Shown here: positions 46,101 to 57,495 of the stretch, piece by piece
How positions within the stretch are numbered: position 1 is the stretch's first letter
How the letters are laid out: each line of letters begins with the position of its first letter
Origin: Pomphorhynchus laevis
Taxonomy: Eukaryota > Acanthocephala > Palaeacanthocephala > Echinorhynchida > Pomphorhynchidae
Length of the DNA: 64,000 nucleotides
NCBI GenBank assembly: GCA_012934845.2
Contig: WNNJ02003779.1
Coordinates: forward strand, 62,001 to 126,000
Direction of reading: 5' to 3'
The notes under the pieces: generated by a model
What the model was told of the DNA's origin: nothing
The model's input: only the letters and a program-made list of their open reading frames with translations
The model's database searches: none
Translations under genes and position numbers: made by a program

Positions 46101-46755
46101 AGCAACAACCTATGCCTAGTGTAAAAGGATGGTCCGCACAGCAATTCGATCTGGCTAAGAGCGAAAGCCTCAGACAATTTAGCAAAGTGTCGGAAACGCC
46201 TTTATTCACAATGTCACACAGGCAACCGAAACGACCAGTGTGTACCTCATTCTACTGATGAGTGTTGCTGGGTACTCATCATTTCGATGCTGAAGTGGTC
46301 GTCTAGAAGTCACATGGTGACTGAAAGTCGAGAATCGAAGTCCAGTCTATCAAGCAACACCATTTAGTATAAATGCCGTATTTCGTAAGAAATCCTGGAC
46401 CGTTGTCTACTCAGCACATTCGTGCATTACTATTATACCTGCCGTATCCATTTAGGATCCAACGAGTGCAGCGACAATTCAGCAACAACCTCTGCCTAGT
46501 GTTTAAGGATGGTCCGCACAGCAATTCGATCTGGTTAAGAGCGAAAGCCTCAGACAATTTAGCAAAGTGTCGGAAACGCCTTTATTCACAATGTCACACA
46601 GGCAATCGAAACGACCAGTGTGTACCTCATTCTACCGATGAGTGTTGCCGGGTACTCATCATTTCGATGCTGAAGTGGTCGTCTAGAAGTGACATGGTGA
46701 CTGAAAGTCGTGAATCGAAGTCCAGTCTATCAAGCAACACCATTTAGTATATATA
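40136..46755. repeat. Satellite array, 377-380-bp monomer, ~17 units, left end inverted
   Basis: Using ATGCCGTATTTCGTA as a marker, units start at 40692, 41069, 41446, 41826, 42206, 42583, 42960, 43337, 43717, 44096, 44476, 44854, 45234, 45614, 45993 and 46373. Spacings are only 377-380 bp. Units differ by a few bases, for example TTTAGCAGTG versus TTTAGCAAAGTG and GAGTGTTGCG versus GAGTGATACCG. From 40136 to about 40399 the monomer is in reverse orientation (AAATACGGCATTTATACT) and joins head to head to the forward array at about 40400. Both strands of the 377-bp form have open frames with no recognisable protein. A centromeric or heterochromatic satellite is the simplest reading. Confidence 0.93.
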
Positions 46756-46949
46756 TGCAGTTCGAAAAATCGCTTGTAACTGTGGTCCAGGAGCCATAAT
46801 TGGCTACGATTGATTTTAAATCCATGTGTGCTGCTATATATATATTGTGAAACATGCAAGTAAATGACAGGACATACTATTGATTTGCTTTTCAGAGTAT
46901 TCTCTGAATAGAGAATACGTTCGAAGAAGCGTTCGATTCATTGCCTTAA
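46756..46949. other. Spacer between satellite and LINE
   Basis: About 190 bp without coding signal, with a short duplication around AGAATACGTTCGAAGAAGCG. Confidence 0.4.
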
Positions 46950-49490
46950 AAAAAGATTTATTGTAACGCGGCAAATGCGTGCCAGCGCACGCTTACATGA
47001 CCACAACAAAACAAGACTGTGAATCAGGTGTCGAGAAGGTGTAAACGTATGAGGTGTTTGAATGTGATAAAGGAGGGAGGGTGGCGGACGTTGAGAGGGA
47101 GTTGATTCCAGGCGAGTGGGGCGCCGACGAGGAAGGATCGGAGATTATAGTTGTTGGAGTAATTGGGAACGTGGCGTAAGAGGGTATGACGGAAAGTCAT
47201 ACCCTTATACGGGAGGATGAGGCTAGGCGGGGCAGTGTGGGATAGGATGGAGACCGGGGTGTGAGAGAGCAACGTGGATACTTTAGTCTGGAGAAATGAC
47301 GAATAATCATTGGGATTGATGTTGCACGGCGTAGAGGAGCGAAAGGATTGAGTTAAAAGTATGCCATAAAGTCTTAGAGTTGAATAAAGTGATCATTTTA
47401 TGCTGCCAGAAGGAATTGCATTTGGTATGTAGTAGGTCGAGATGAGACCGGCGATGAGTAAGATAGGTATCACTGAAAGACGAAGTGATCGAGCGGAAAT
47501 CACGTCTGAGAGAGCGGTGATAGACTCGAAAAGCATGACGGAGGCGATGCTTTAAGAGTAGGCAGTGGATGTCAAATCATGGAGCACGGTGCAGGCGACA
47601 ATGTTTGTGAGGCTTGAAAGGCAAGAGAAGATCTAGAATGGATGTGAATTCGGAGTTGAAAATAAAGGCGAGATCGTGAGGAGAGAAATATGTTATTCTG
47701 GGATAGGATAGAGACGATTTGAGTAAGGCATGATGAAGAAGGGAATGGTCAAGATTTCTCTAAGGGCGACGTAGGATTGTAGGTATGTGAGGAGGGGTGT
47801 GGTTGTGAGTGAGGTCAAAGGTGACGAGAAAGTGATCGGATAGACCAAGATCGGGGATGGACAGTGAGGTGTTGGCAGCAAAATGATCGGGGACAGCGAT
47901 GATGTCGAGTGCCCCGCTAAGGATATGTGTAGGGCCTGTGGAGACGGGTTTGTAGTTATAGTTGGATAGAATGTTGATGAACTGGATGGACTCGGTGGAA
48001 GAGGGGCGGTCGAGTCGGATGTTGAAGCCACCAAGAATGATTGAATGGATGGAGGACAAAGAACAGTGGGACAGAAGTTCAGCGAGTTCGGTAAAAAAAT
48101 AAAGAGGTAGGAGCAGATGAACCAGGACGGTATACAATGACGAGATCTAGAGTGATCGGGTTAGAAGAACGACAACTGAGCAATTCAAAAGAGCAAGGAG
48201 TGAAAGGGGAAGTAATTTTGCAAATAGACACGGGGTGACGGGAGAATGCGACAATGCCGCCATGATTAGAGATTTTAGAAGGGGATGATCTGAGGGAGCG
48301 AGCGGATTCGACTAATGAGCAACTGGTAGAGCAAACGGCGGATGGAGAGGTTGTCAGAATCGGAGTGCCATGATTAGGTGATGCCAAAGAGATCGATGGA
48401 TTACTTGGTGAATAGGTTGAGGATGATATCGGATTTATTGAGAATTGATCTAGTGTTGAGGAGGCCGATGCGGAAACAGTATGTGGTGATAGGGGCTAGT
48501 GGAGAAGACACATAGGGGCGATGGAGCGCCATAGAATTTTTGGGCGGGCGTGGACAACTTGAATATTTCCGTCTATGTTTCGGATGGCGAGTGATGTTTC
48601 GCCGTTTTCTTCGCGAAGGCGTTTTTCGATGCGGGCAAATAAGAGTTGAGCGATTTCGGATGGAGTGCGATCGGGGAAAATGCGAGTGGCTGAAGAGGAC
48701 ATGAGTTTGAATCGTTGGGATAGGACAGAGGGCGTGTGAGAGCCATGTTTGAAAACAATTTTTAGAAGAGGGGGCTTTGAAGGATTATATTGAGAAGATT
48801 TTTTAGGCGGATGAATACGACAGGCTAGATATTGTTGAAAAATGATGGTTTATCCGCAGGAACAAGAGACGAGATGATTGATGGAAGGAGTGATATTAGT
48901 GACGATGGCGCAACGATCGCGAGAAGGAAAGCGTTTCCGTAAATGAGGACGAGTAACGTGAGTTGGTGAGATCACGATAGGAGAGCTGGGAGTTGAGGAT
49001 ATCAAGAGAGTAGGTTTGACAGCGAAAGACAAAAAGGATTTGGATAACATAGAGGGTGGTGAGCGATGTGAGGAAAGGTTATGAGTGGAATGATTGTGGA
49101 GGTTGGTGGAGGTTATTTTGATTAAGGGATGTAGGTTATTACAAAACGAGACAGAAGGGAAGAGACGGGAGTGTCGTGAAGTGAAGACACGGGATTAGAA
49201 GTGCATGTGGTGACAGGATCAGTGGGTTGACAAAGGACATCAGAAGCGACTGAAGTGGTTTAGTGGACACGTTGGAGGTTGCTATGTTCTTATGGGAGAG
49301 GTCGCGTATGAGTTTAATGGCACAAAGGCCACATAGGAAGTCTTCTTTAGACTTACTGTTGTCGATGCGATTGTAGTCCAGACGCTGCAGTCGTGTGACG
49401 AGCACTTACTTGTAGTTTATCACAGTTGGTGTCGGTCGTAGCTGTCTTCTTACGTCCTCCCATCAACGTCCTCGTGTGTTTAAACTGCTA
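46950..49490 (-). mobile_element. LINE family A, minus copy with RT core deleted
   Basis: Read on the minus strand: an ORF1-like N-terminal part (49400-48480) with CGLCAIKLIRDLSHK and later IAQLLFARIEKRLREENGET. The APE endonuclease (48390-47760) has GGIVAFSRHP, LDLVIVYRPGSS, ILGGFNIRLD, ALDIIAVPD and LGLSDHFLV across two frames, with one shift near 48100. The linker (47600-47400) has RLRHAFRVYHRSLR and TYLTHRRSHLDLLHTKCNSF. The RT palm is then missing and the sequence resumes at the C-terminus (47272-47024: NLRSFLVGAPLAWNQLP). The 3' UTR has the GCGTGC/GCACGC hairpin and an AATAAA-A-rich end near 46955. About 1.5 kb of RT is absent compared with the 36745 copy. Confidence 0.85.
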
Positions 49491-50848
49491 AATTTGCTGG
49501 ATTGATCTGAAACTGGATTGATTGTATGTGAATTTATCTCTCAAACTTTCTTAGATCAATCGAACCCTTTTTACTGTAGAGGGCAGTAAAATGCCATGTA
49601 GATGACAATCTACATGGCCAATCTGAAGGCCGGATTCTACGTGCATGTTGCTATTTTGATAACAAAGCTAACGTACTAGCCGGTTTTTTAAATAGTTACA
49701 TAAAGAGTTGAACATAGTTTTAAGGATAAAGCATCTAATTCTGAAAGTATAACAACTATAATCTTGTTTTAGGAGCCGCAATAATAACGTCTTCATTAAG
49801 ACGTGTGAACATAACGGAATGATTTAAAACAGGCTTACTTAGAGCTGATATATTCTCATGATTTTAGGCATTTATTTAGCATGACACAGGAAATTGTAAA
49901 GTTTAAAAAACTTTTTCAGTTTTTTTCTCGAACAGAAAGTGAAGCTGATACTACCTTTTGTGACTACGTACAAAATTAGCGCGTTAATCATTGTGGGCCT
50001 TCATGTGATATTTATAACTATATTTGTTCGCAGTCTTCATAATTTAGTAAGACGTTTAGAAAGTTTACTGTTTGACAAGATGTCTAGTCTCTTCTTCTTG
50101 AGAGCTTTTTGAATTGCCAACGTCTTGCGCGAATGAATCCTTTGCAGAACAAACTGCTGAAAAGCTATTTAATTTTTCGGTGATCCTAACTATCAAGGTC
50201 GCATAAGGAAGACAAATAGAAGGATGCTAGTGTGTCTGTCTACAAACTAATTACTAGTATTACAGTTGAAAATAAAACAATATTTAATAATATTAACATT
50301 GAAATTCCTGATGACTATTAAAAAATAAGCAAATAAAAAATAGTCCTCAAAATTTCGATGGTAAGAGTGATTGCACATGTATCAAATTAAATGCATTTCG
50401 AATTTTCAAAAAATAATAGAATATTAAAAATTATAAATAAAATCAAAACCTGATATAGCATTTTTAGTTGTGAATTTTATGATATAAAATTTAATATTTA
50501 AGTTTAAAAAGGTAAATATTATTTTCCGGTTCTTAAAAACAAACTTTTACAGTTGTGTTATATTCAAACAAAGATATCAGATAATTAGTAACGTGTTTAT
50601 AAACATTGTCGTTAAATAATAATAAATATTTAAATATTAAGAGTTCATTTAATTTAGGTTTATATAAAGTAAGAATTTTTTAAATATTAAATTATTATGA
50701 ATTGATTATTAAATAATATACAATGTATCGTTATTATATATTTAAATATTTATATTAATATTAACAGTATATTAACATATTAGCATTATATTGCATAATA
50801 TTTTTAACAATATAATGAATTTTTAACATAAAGTGATTTGTAATTTAG
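49491..50848. other. AT-rich non-coding DNA
   Basis: No gene. 49575-49610 holds a short inverted repeat (CCATGTAGAT...ATCTACATGG). The first ~100 bp may be the 5' end of the neighbouring LINE. Confidence 0.45.
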
Positions 50849-50913
50849 GCATTATAGCAGCAATGCAAATGATCTACGACCGTACCAATTCAACAATTAC
50901 GCAAAAAGATATG
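50849..50913 (+). CDS. Candidate host microexon (65 bp)
   Basis: A good acceptor (GTGATTTGTAATTTAG ending 50848) and a donor GTAATT (50914) enclose 65 bp of more even base composition. Two frames are open: HYSSNANDLRPYQFNNYAKR (plus Y) and IIAAMQMIYDRTNSTITQKD (plus M). The first looks more exon-like (hydrophilic, aromatic). It lies ~1 kb from the DYRK1 exon but on the other strand, so it would belong to another gene. Not recognised. Confidence 0.33.
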
Positions 50914-51465
50914 GTAATTGTCGTAATTAGAACGAATTATAGATTAATTTACTATACCAAATAAATTTATTTTTAAAACTTCAGTTACAATATCAAAAGT
51001 ATATTATTCTAACTATAAAACAATTCAGATCAGTGAACTGAGTCTGTATGTTTTGTAATATTAACTTAAAGAATATTAAAAGATATTTTAATAATAAGAT
51101 TTACTATTATTCAGATTTTAAAGAAATGAGGTTTTAAAATTCAATTTTCGATAAAGCATTTCTACGTATGATTTTCTTGATATCAACTTTATTTTATAAG
51201 ATTAAATCATTAAATATTATTTTAAATTCTGAATATTAACCTTTAACAGTAGTATCCAAACAAATAAATCAGATAAGTAATTTGCGTCTAAGTGTTTTCT
51301 ACTTTATATAAATTTAAAAGTAAATATTATTTTAATTTAAATTGATTGCATCTGTGAGTTGAATAATAATGTAGTGCTACAACCAGAAGAATTTCAGCTC
51401 ATGTTTGCGATTAAATAAAATTAAAAACCAAATGTAATATACAGAAATGTATGTCTACACCACTG
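50914..51465. other. AT-rich non-coding DNA
   Basis: Mostly AT-rich. 51372-51394 (GTAGTGCTACAACCAGAAG) is a stub of the SINE 3' end found complete at 51688. Confidence 0.5.
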
Positions 51466-51690
51466 GAGCAGCCAGCTCAGTGGATGTAACGTTAAATCGC
51501 GATACAGACGTCCTGAGTTTAAATCCGATCAGCACCAGTGTACGGAGTAAGCAGATAATAAGGGTAGAAACGTGAAATGTAGGTCTGGGTCAGCAGATGA
51601 TGAGACCCATCCAGGCTGATTAGTAGCGTCTTGCTGTATCAAAAAAGGATCAATAATGTGAGGATAATGTAGTGCCACAACCAGAAGAAA
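51466..51690 (+). mobile_element. tRNA-derived SINE
   Basis: The head carries a Pol III A box (CCAGCTCAGTGGATG, ~51471-51485) and a B box (GAGTTTAAATCCGA, ~51514-51527) at tRNA spacing. The body (51550-51620: GTAGAAACGTGAAATGTAGG, GGTCAGCAGATGATGAGACC) is related to the SINE-like cluster at 28455-30405. The tail has GATTAGTAGCGTCTTGCTGT, ATGTGAGGATAATGTAGTGC and CACAACCAGAAG. Its tail is also found as the palindrome at 30572-30706 and the stub at 51372. This is the only copy here with the tRNA head. Confidence 0.8.
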
Positions 51691-51719
51691 AATATTTTAA
51701 TTAGAAATATGAAATATTG

Positions 51720-52255
<536 letters not shown>

Positions 52256-52316
52256 TGAATAAGATTTTAGGTCATTAGAAGGAGCTGCTATGCTACCAAA
52301 TTTCGACGCATATTCA
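52256..52316 (-). repeat. PLE 3'-tail motif, inverted solo copy
   Basis: Minus-strand reading GTCGAAATTTGGTAGCATAG, CAGCTCCTTCTAATGACCT matches the tail motif at 8529-8570 (CCGAAACCTGATAGCATAGC). It is oriented opposite to the PLE 3' ends that begin at 52500. Confidence 0.6.
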
Positions 52317-52479
52317 TTAATCCAACATAGAAGCAGGCGGATAAGTGCTTATGATACATATCGGTTTTTTAGAAATAATAGAATATTAAAATTTAAAATT
52401 CTAATCATAAAAGAAAGATTTTTAAATTTTTTGATTTTTTATCAAAAAAATCATGTTATAGTACCCTATATTATATTTG

Positions 52480-53560
52480 CAAAATATAATAATAAGGATT
52501 ATTTATATGATTCTTCAAAATCATTTAAATAATTTAATAGATACATATTTTAAACTAGGTTACTATAAAAATAACATCAAGCAGAAAATAGTAAAATATA
52601 TAAATCAACACAATAATATAAAGAATAAATTTAAACTCTTAAGTGGCAAATTTTTATGGATGGATAATAAATAATATACTTTGTATTAGAATAAGATACT
52701 AGATAGTTTTATCAGAGGAAATACATCATTAGCATGTATATGTATTATTAAAATTTATTAAAATTTAATAAAATTTTAATACATAAGAATTGTAACAATA
52801 TGTAATGATATTGGCTTTCTTCAAAATCATTTAAATAATTTAATAGATACATATTTTAAACTTAAATATGTAAAATATAATCAAACAGAGAATCGTAAAA
52901 TTGATTCAGCTTTATCCGAATCAATATTTTATAAAAGAAACAATTATCTTGATTACTAAAAAATTAATTAAAAATTATCTAATTGATTAATCAATTAATT
53001 AAACAATTATCTTCTACAATTATCTTGATCTATTAAAGAATTATTTGGTTGAAGATATAATAAAATCTTTTTTTAATAAAACACTAAAATTAAAATAAAA
53101 TCATAAAATATATAAATCATCAAAATACAAAAAAATTAAACTCTTAAGTGGAACTTTTTTAGTAGATAATATACTTGGTTAGAGTAAGATATTACGATAG
53201 ATAATCAAAATACATAAGATTTCATTGGCATACATGCCAATGAAATCCATCATTGGCATGTATGCCCCAGCTGCTATGTGGGTTCGAGGAATAAGGTTCG
53301 AAACTTGATAACCCCAAATCTTTGTATAATAAAATTTAATCAGAGGAAAAATGTTAACATTTATTTGGCCCTGCTGCCATGTTGGGTCGATGAATAGGGG
53401 CCGAAACCTGATAGCATAGCAGTTCCTACTGATGACCTCTAATTCTTATTCTGATACAAAGTCTGTTACTTATTAGTCAATTCATAAAAATGACTTTAAT
53501 TTTAAATTTCAATTTTATATTTTAACTTGATTTAAATTATAAAAAATCTTATAACAACTA
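52480..53560 (+). mobile_element. Pile-up of Penelope-like 3' ends (at least three copies)
   Basis: The copy at 52505-52740 matches 8205-8490 (HLNNLIDTYFKLGYYKNNIK ... FLWMDNK, then ATCAGAGGAAATACATCATT) and stops inside the tail motif. A second partial copy, 52795-52875, matches 8175-8260. A third, 53090-53322, keeps KLL-SG-F-type sequence and a diverged tail motif (53245-53322). A fourth tail, 53335-53560, is the best preserved: ATCAGAGGAA, GGCCC, GGGGCC, CATAGCAG, CTGATGACC. None keeps the RT catalytic boxes. The pile-up suggests repeated insertion into the same element or tandem arrays typical of PLEs. Confidence 0.75.
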
Positions 53561-53970
53561 TTTATTTTATTATTTAATTATTAAATTTTGATTTAGCATT
53601 ATTATGTTTTCTTTATTTTATAATTATATTAAATACGTAGACTCAGTTAGCTGATTTGATTTTCATTTGATCCAGTTCCAATAATTATATATTTATTATT
53701 TTTAAATAGTTGCTACTGATCAATTATTGATAAATAATTGATCAGTATTGATAAATAATTCGTACCATCTTATCGAAAAGTTCGGTGAATTACGATAGTC
53801 ATCCTATCAGGATTGCATGTTCCAATGTTCGCAGCTTAGTCTCTAAATTTGATGAGTTAAACTTTTATTTATCAAATCAGTTAGCTGATTTGATTTCTTA
53901 AAAGCTATATAACCGATAATAACTAAAGAGAAAAACAGCTAATAAACAAAACTACAAGAAATCTACAAAA
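53561..53970. other. AT-rich DNA with the MITE end repeat
   Basis: 53670-53765 repeats the right end of the MITE-like element at 6713-6962 (TTTGATCCAGTTCCAATAAT, GATCAATTATTGATAAATAA). Otherwise no feature. Confidence 0.45.
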
Positions 53971-53975
53971 TTTTG

Positions 53976-55265
53976 CTAAGGCATCAGTTCTAGCGGGATC
54001 TGAGTCCTCCAGTCGATCCAACACGCCGCTCTCCGATTAAACCACCCGGGATTTCTCACCTGTCGAAAAGTCCAATCGAGGCGGACTATGCTCGGTAATT
54101 GCGAGATAAGGAGCTTAAGAGACCTTAGTCTTTGCTCTAGGGGACGTCCTATGTAAAAGAAGACTAATCCCGAGATAGCCCAAGTACCCCAGAGGTGCAC
54201 TTTGGTTTCCCATTCAAGGACATATGCTGATCCCATTTCAGGTCCCACCTAGCTTTATTCAGGATACGTTTGAGTCTATCCAGGTCAGCTTTTGCTGACC
54301 AGTTCACCGTAATAGTGAACCCCGGGTATTTCACTCTACTTGTGAAGGTAAGGAGTAGTTGAGGCTGCAAAACGGATGAGTGCTGAGAGTGATAATCTCT
54401 TCAACTTTTTCTGGGTAGCAGGGGGCGTGAAATGCGACCACTTATGATTTCGAGGAGTTCAAAATAAGATTAGACATTGTTAACTGGTCTTTTAATCTTA
54501 AAAATAAACGGCTGATTTCCGAGACCACATCTTTGCACCTGCGTCCAGAGAACAGGGCTGTGGTATAATCAGCGTATACCACTAGATGTTGATCACGTTT
54601 AAATATCTTATATAGTTCGATGGAGGCAGCAAGATATGATATTAAAGAAAATTGTTAGCCTTGGGGCACACGCGTAATAAGGTAGAACTGACGTGCATTA
54701 GGGTCGTCTTCATAGTAGAACCGCTTGGTGTACAGCAAAATCTCCACCAAGTTAGCAATTCTCACATGCAAATCGATGGACCTGAGAGAAAAGATAACAA
54801 AGGGAATGGAGATGCTGCCAAATGCGGCAGAAAAATCACAAAAAACAGCCACATCAAGTTGATGATTGATATCCCCAAAAAATGATGTACTTCACCAATT
54901 GTTAAAGTGACCAATCGCCCTTTGACAAACCCATGAAAATTTTATGAGATTAAAATTAAGTCTAATCAAATGATCGCGGATTCTATGCGCAAGCGCTTTT
55001 TCGTAGATGGAGATGAGGGAGTTTTAAATCGCGATAGGTAGCAAATCTTTAGGACATGAGATTGAATTACGTTTCGGTAAAAAATTCCACGACAAATATT
55101 GATGCCGGCTACATCGGAAGGTGATGCTAAAAGTAATGTGACGGCCACTTCTTTTCTTTTATAGGCTGTCAAAAGCTTATAGACCCGAGAAGATAGTGAA
55201 GCGACGTCAAAAAATAGTGGATGGAGTCACCCCAAGACGGGATTGGTTGGGTGAGATTGAGTGGC
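53976..55265 (-). mobile_element. LINE family B, minus copy (RT to 3' end)
   Basis: Minus-strand frames in order: KRKEVAVTLLLASPSDVAGI (55160-55100), RFKTPSSPSTKKRLR, then at 54852-54655 VAVFCDFSAAFGSISIPFVI, YEDDPNARQFYLITRVPQG. A YADYTTALFSG-like box follows near 54590, then VKYPGFTITVNWSAKADLDR (54330-54270), and the tail WAISGLVFFYIGRP, PGWFNRRAACWIDW (54190-54010). Same order as the plus copy at 11889-14600. 5' truncated in the RT linker, with several frame breaks. Confidence 0.8.
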
Positions 55266-56215
55266 TCCATAGTTATGCAGGGATAGTGACTCTTCCAAAA
55301 CTGTCAAGGCCAATGCTTCCAATCCAGCTCATAACTTTTTCCATTCAGCAGGCAAAAAATGCCTCTTCACCATAGGCATATGCAGGAAAATTCGAAATCT
55401 TCTAAGTTGCTTGAATGGACTTATAACCGGTCGAGCCATTGTCAGACAAGTTTTTGTGAAGTAGTCTAGATATGAGTAAGCCAGATCTGGAGAAGAAAAA
55501 ATCCGAACTTCCGCTTCGAGGAATCGAATATAATAAAAAAATAACTCGAAGTCGTTTTTTTTTCGAAATTTCGAATTCGCTTCGAAATTTCGAAGCGAAT
55601 TCTCTCAAAAAATGACAAAGATAGATTTTCTACAATGGTTTTTCATCTTTATCACTACCAAGTTAGTTAAATTTGGCACAGGAGTGAGTTCACCCTCCGT
55701 GCTAGAAACAGATATATTTCCAAGATCACTATCCTTTAATCCTTTTTTGTTGGATTCTTTGATGCACCGATAGTGTTCGCGCTGTTGCACATATTTTTCA
55801 TTTCATTAAATTGAAATCGCAAAATATAAGTAATTACAAGATATTACAAATATATTACAGCCACGATTTCAATTTAGGACTCGCCTAGTTCCTTTGTCGT
55901 TAACCAAATGCTGCGATTGTAGCATTTATGTCACTAAATGATTATGCGCTAAATCAAGAAAGCTGTGCTTTTTGCTTTTATCTTTGTAATACTCTAGTTT
56001 AAAATATCTCTCAAGCATAAACCACTTTAGATCACTTAATTAAGTTTACATATTTTGTGCTATAAATTTAAAAATTGTAAATATCTTAATAATGAAAAAC
56101 AAAATGTATTATTTTCTATCCGTTCATAAAAATATCTGAATTGATAAATCCATAAATTTTTATTTTTTATTTATTATTTATTGATTGATTTCATTTTAAT
56201 AAAATTGTTAAATAA
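55266..56215. other. Non-coding DNA
   Basis: Short minus-strand frames at 55402-55608 and 55605-55790 have no recognisable content. The first includes the perfect palindrome at 55573-55602. The rest is AT-rich. Confidence 0.4.
55573..55602. repeat. Perfect 30-bp palindrome
   Basis: GAATTCGCTTCGAAA is followed directly by its exact reverse complement TTTCGAAGCGAATTC. A further TTCGAAATTTCGAA lies just to the left, so the motif TTTCGAA repeats four times in ~45 bp. No spacer, so it could extrude as a cruciform. Confidence 0.85.
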
Positions 56216-56335
56216 AACTTAGAGGCTATCTGGAGAAACTGTTATGTTATCACGTTTATTTCATATTCCTTGATACAAATAGCAACGTGTAGAAATAAAT
56301 GCGAAAATACAAAAGAAACAATACAAATCAAATAC
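56216..56335 (-). repeat. PLE 3'-tail motif, old solo copy
   Basis: Minus-strand reading GGAATATGAAATAAACGTGA, TAACATAACAGTTTCTCC, AGATAGCCTC aligns with the tail at 8525-8570 and shares GGAATATGA with the copy at 30430-30530. The CTGATGA box is not kept here. Confidence 0.55.
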
Positions 56336-57495
56336 GATAAGCAGCACACTACCATTTTTGAATTTATAATCTAGAGGATTTTACATTATACAATTTTAAT
56401 TTTGGGTTTTCTAAAATATTTCTTTTAATATTTTATAAAATATTAAAATATATAGCTGTTAATATATTATCGTGTGGAATTAATACTTAACAAAACTATA
56501 AAAATGCAAATTGTGTATTCAACAATATACAAATTGTGTATTGTGAATAAAATTTTTCTTCATTATATCCTGTGACGAAAAAATAAAAGTTCACTCAAAT
56601 CGTGTCTGAAAAAAGACATGCAATATCAATTTGCCAGTATTAGTCTTGCAAATATATTCATTTTCGAAAACGTTATGGTGGTTAACTGGTATCGGGTTCC
56701 GTCTCTACGGCATCGCATACATTCGTGAGTTCATAAACAATATATGCAGTTCGATTAGAATAGACTGCACGGAGCGGCCGCGAGTAATTTAACCACTCTT
56801 ACTGTTTAGACGTTAATTCTAAATAAACGAAACGGGGATCGTTTCGTTTATAGAATTAGCTACGTACGTCAATTGATCAACAAATGGTGTACATTTATTC
56901 GTTTTTGCTGTATGTTGGCTGTAGTAACGGAGTAACTTATTGAGGTATATAATACACATCAATAGATATATTACATCAATTCGCTCAGCATTAGTCTTCC
57001 AAGTAGTTTCGTTTTCGAAAACGATATAGCGGTTAACTGGTATCAAAACGGGATCCGTCTCAAGGGCATCACATTCCTTCGTGAGTTCATTCGCAAGCTA
57101 TGCAGTTGATCAAATAAGGATAGACATAGTAGACGTTGATGTATATTACTTATATAAATATGAACAATAACTATATAATTAAAGCACTTCACTGAATATT
57201 AATTATAATTTATAATTTTAATTATTAAGTATTACAATTTTAGCATGTAACCTTTTTTATTTTGTTCTAAACAAACATATCTTATGTTTAGCAGACAATA
57301 ACACTAAGGCATTAGTAAATACTGTACAAAATCAAATCGGGAATTGCATCGTACGTGATGCTCAAACGAAATTAATTGTATAAATTCCAATGTTGTCTTT
57401 ACTTTGTTGATTTTCCAAAAACATCACCCGCTATTATATCGACTCTAAATTTTAATATTATTAAAGAATTATTTCACGTGTTTTTATCTAAATGT
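56336..57495. repeat. Non-coding DNA with a diverged ~130-bp direct repeat
   Basis: 56636-56775 and 56987-57130 align: ATTAGTCTT, TTCATTTTCGAAAACG / TTCGTTTTCGAAAACG, GCGGTTAACTGGTATC, CCGTCTC, TTCGTGAGTTCAT, TATGCAGTT. Less AT-rich than the surroundings and possibly an old element or eroded exon duplicate. Not assigned. Confidence 0.5.

Noticed and set aside
40692-46747. Repeated 88-codon plus-strand frames (MPYFVRNPGPLSTQHIRALL...) as a gene family
   Set aside because: They recur at the satellite period, the opposite strand is equally open in the same units, and the frame is lost whenever the monomer is 380 bp. This is a by-product of a GC-moderate satellite, not a tandem gene family.
47693-48758. 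Overlapping minus-strand frames as several separate genes
   Set aside because: They are pieces of one LINE endonuclease read in alternating frames, with shadows in the third frame.
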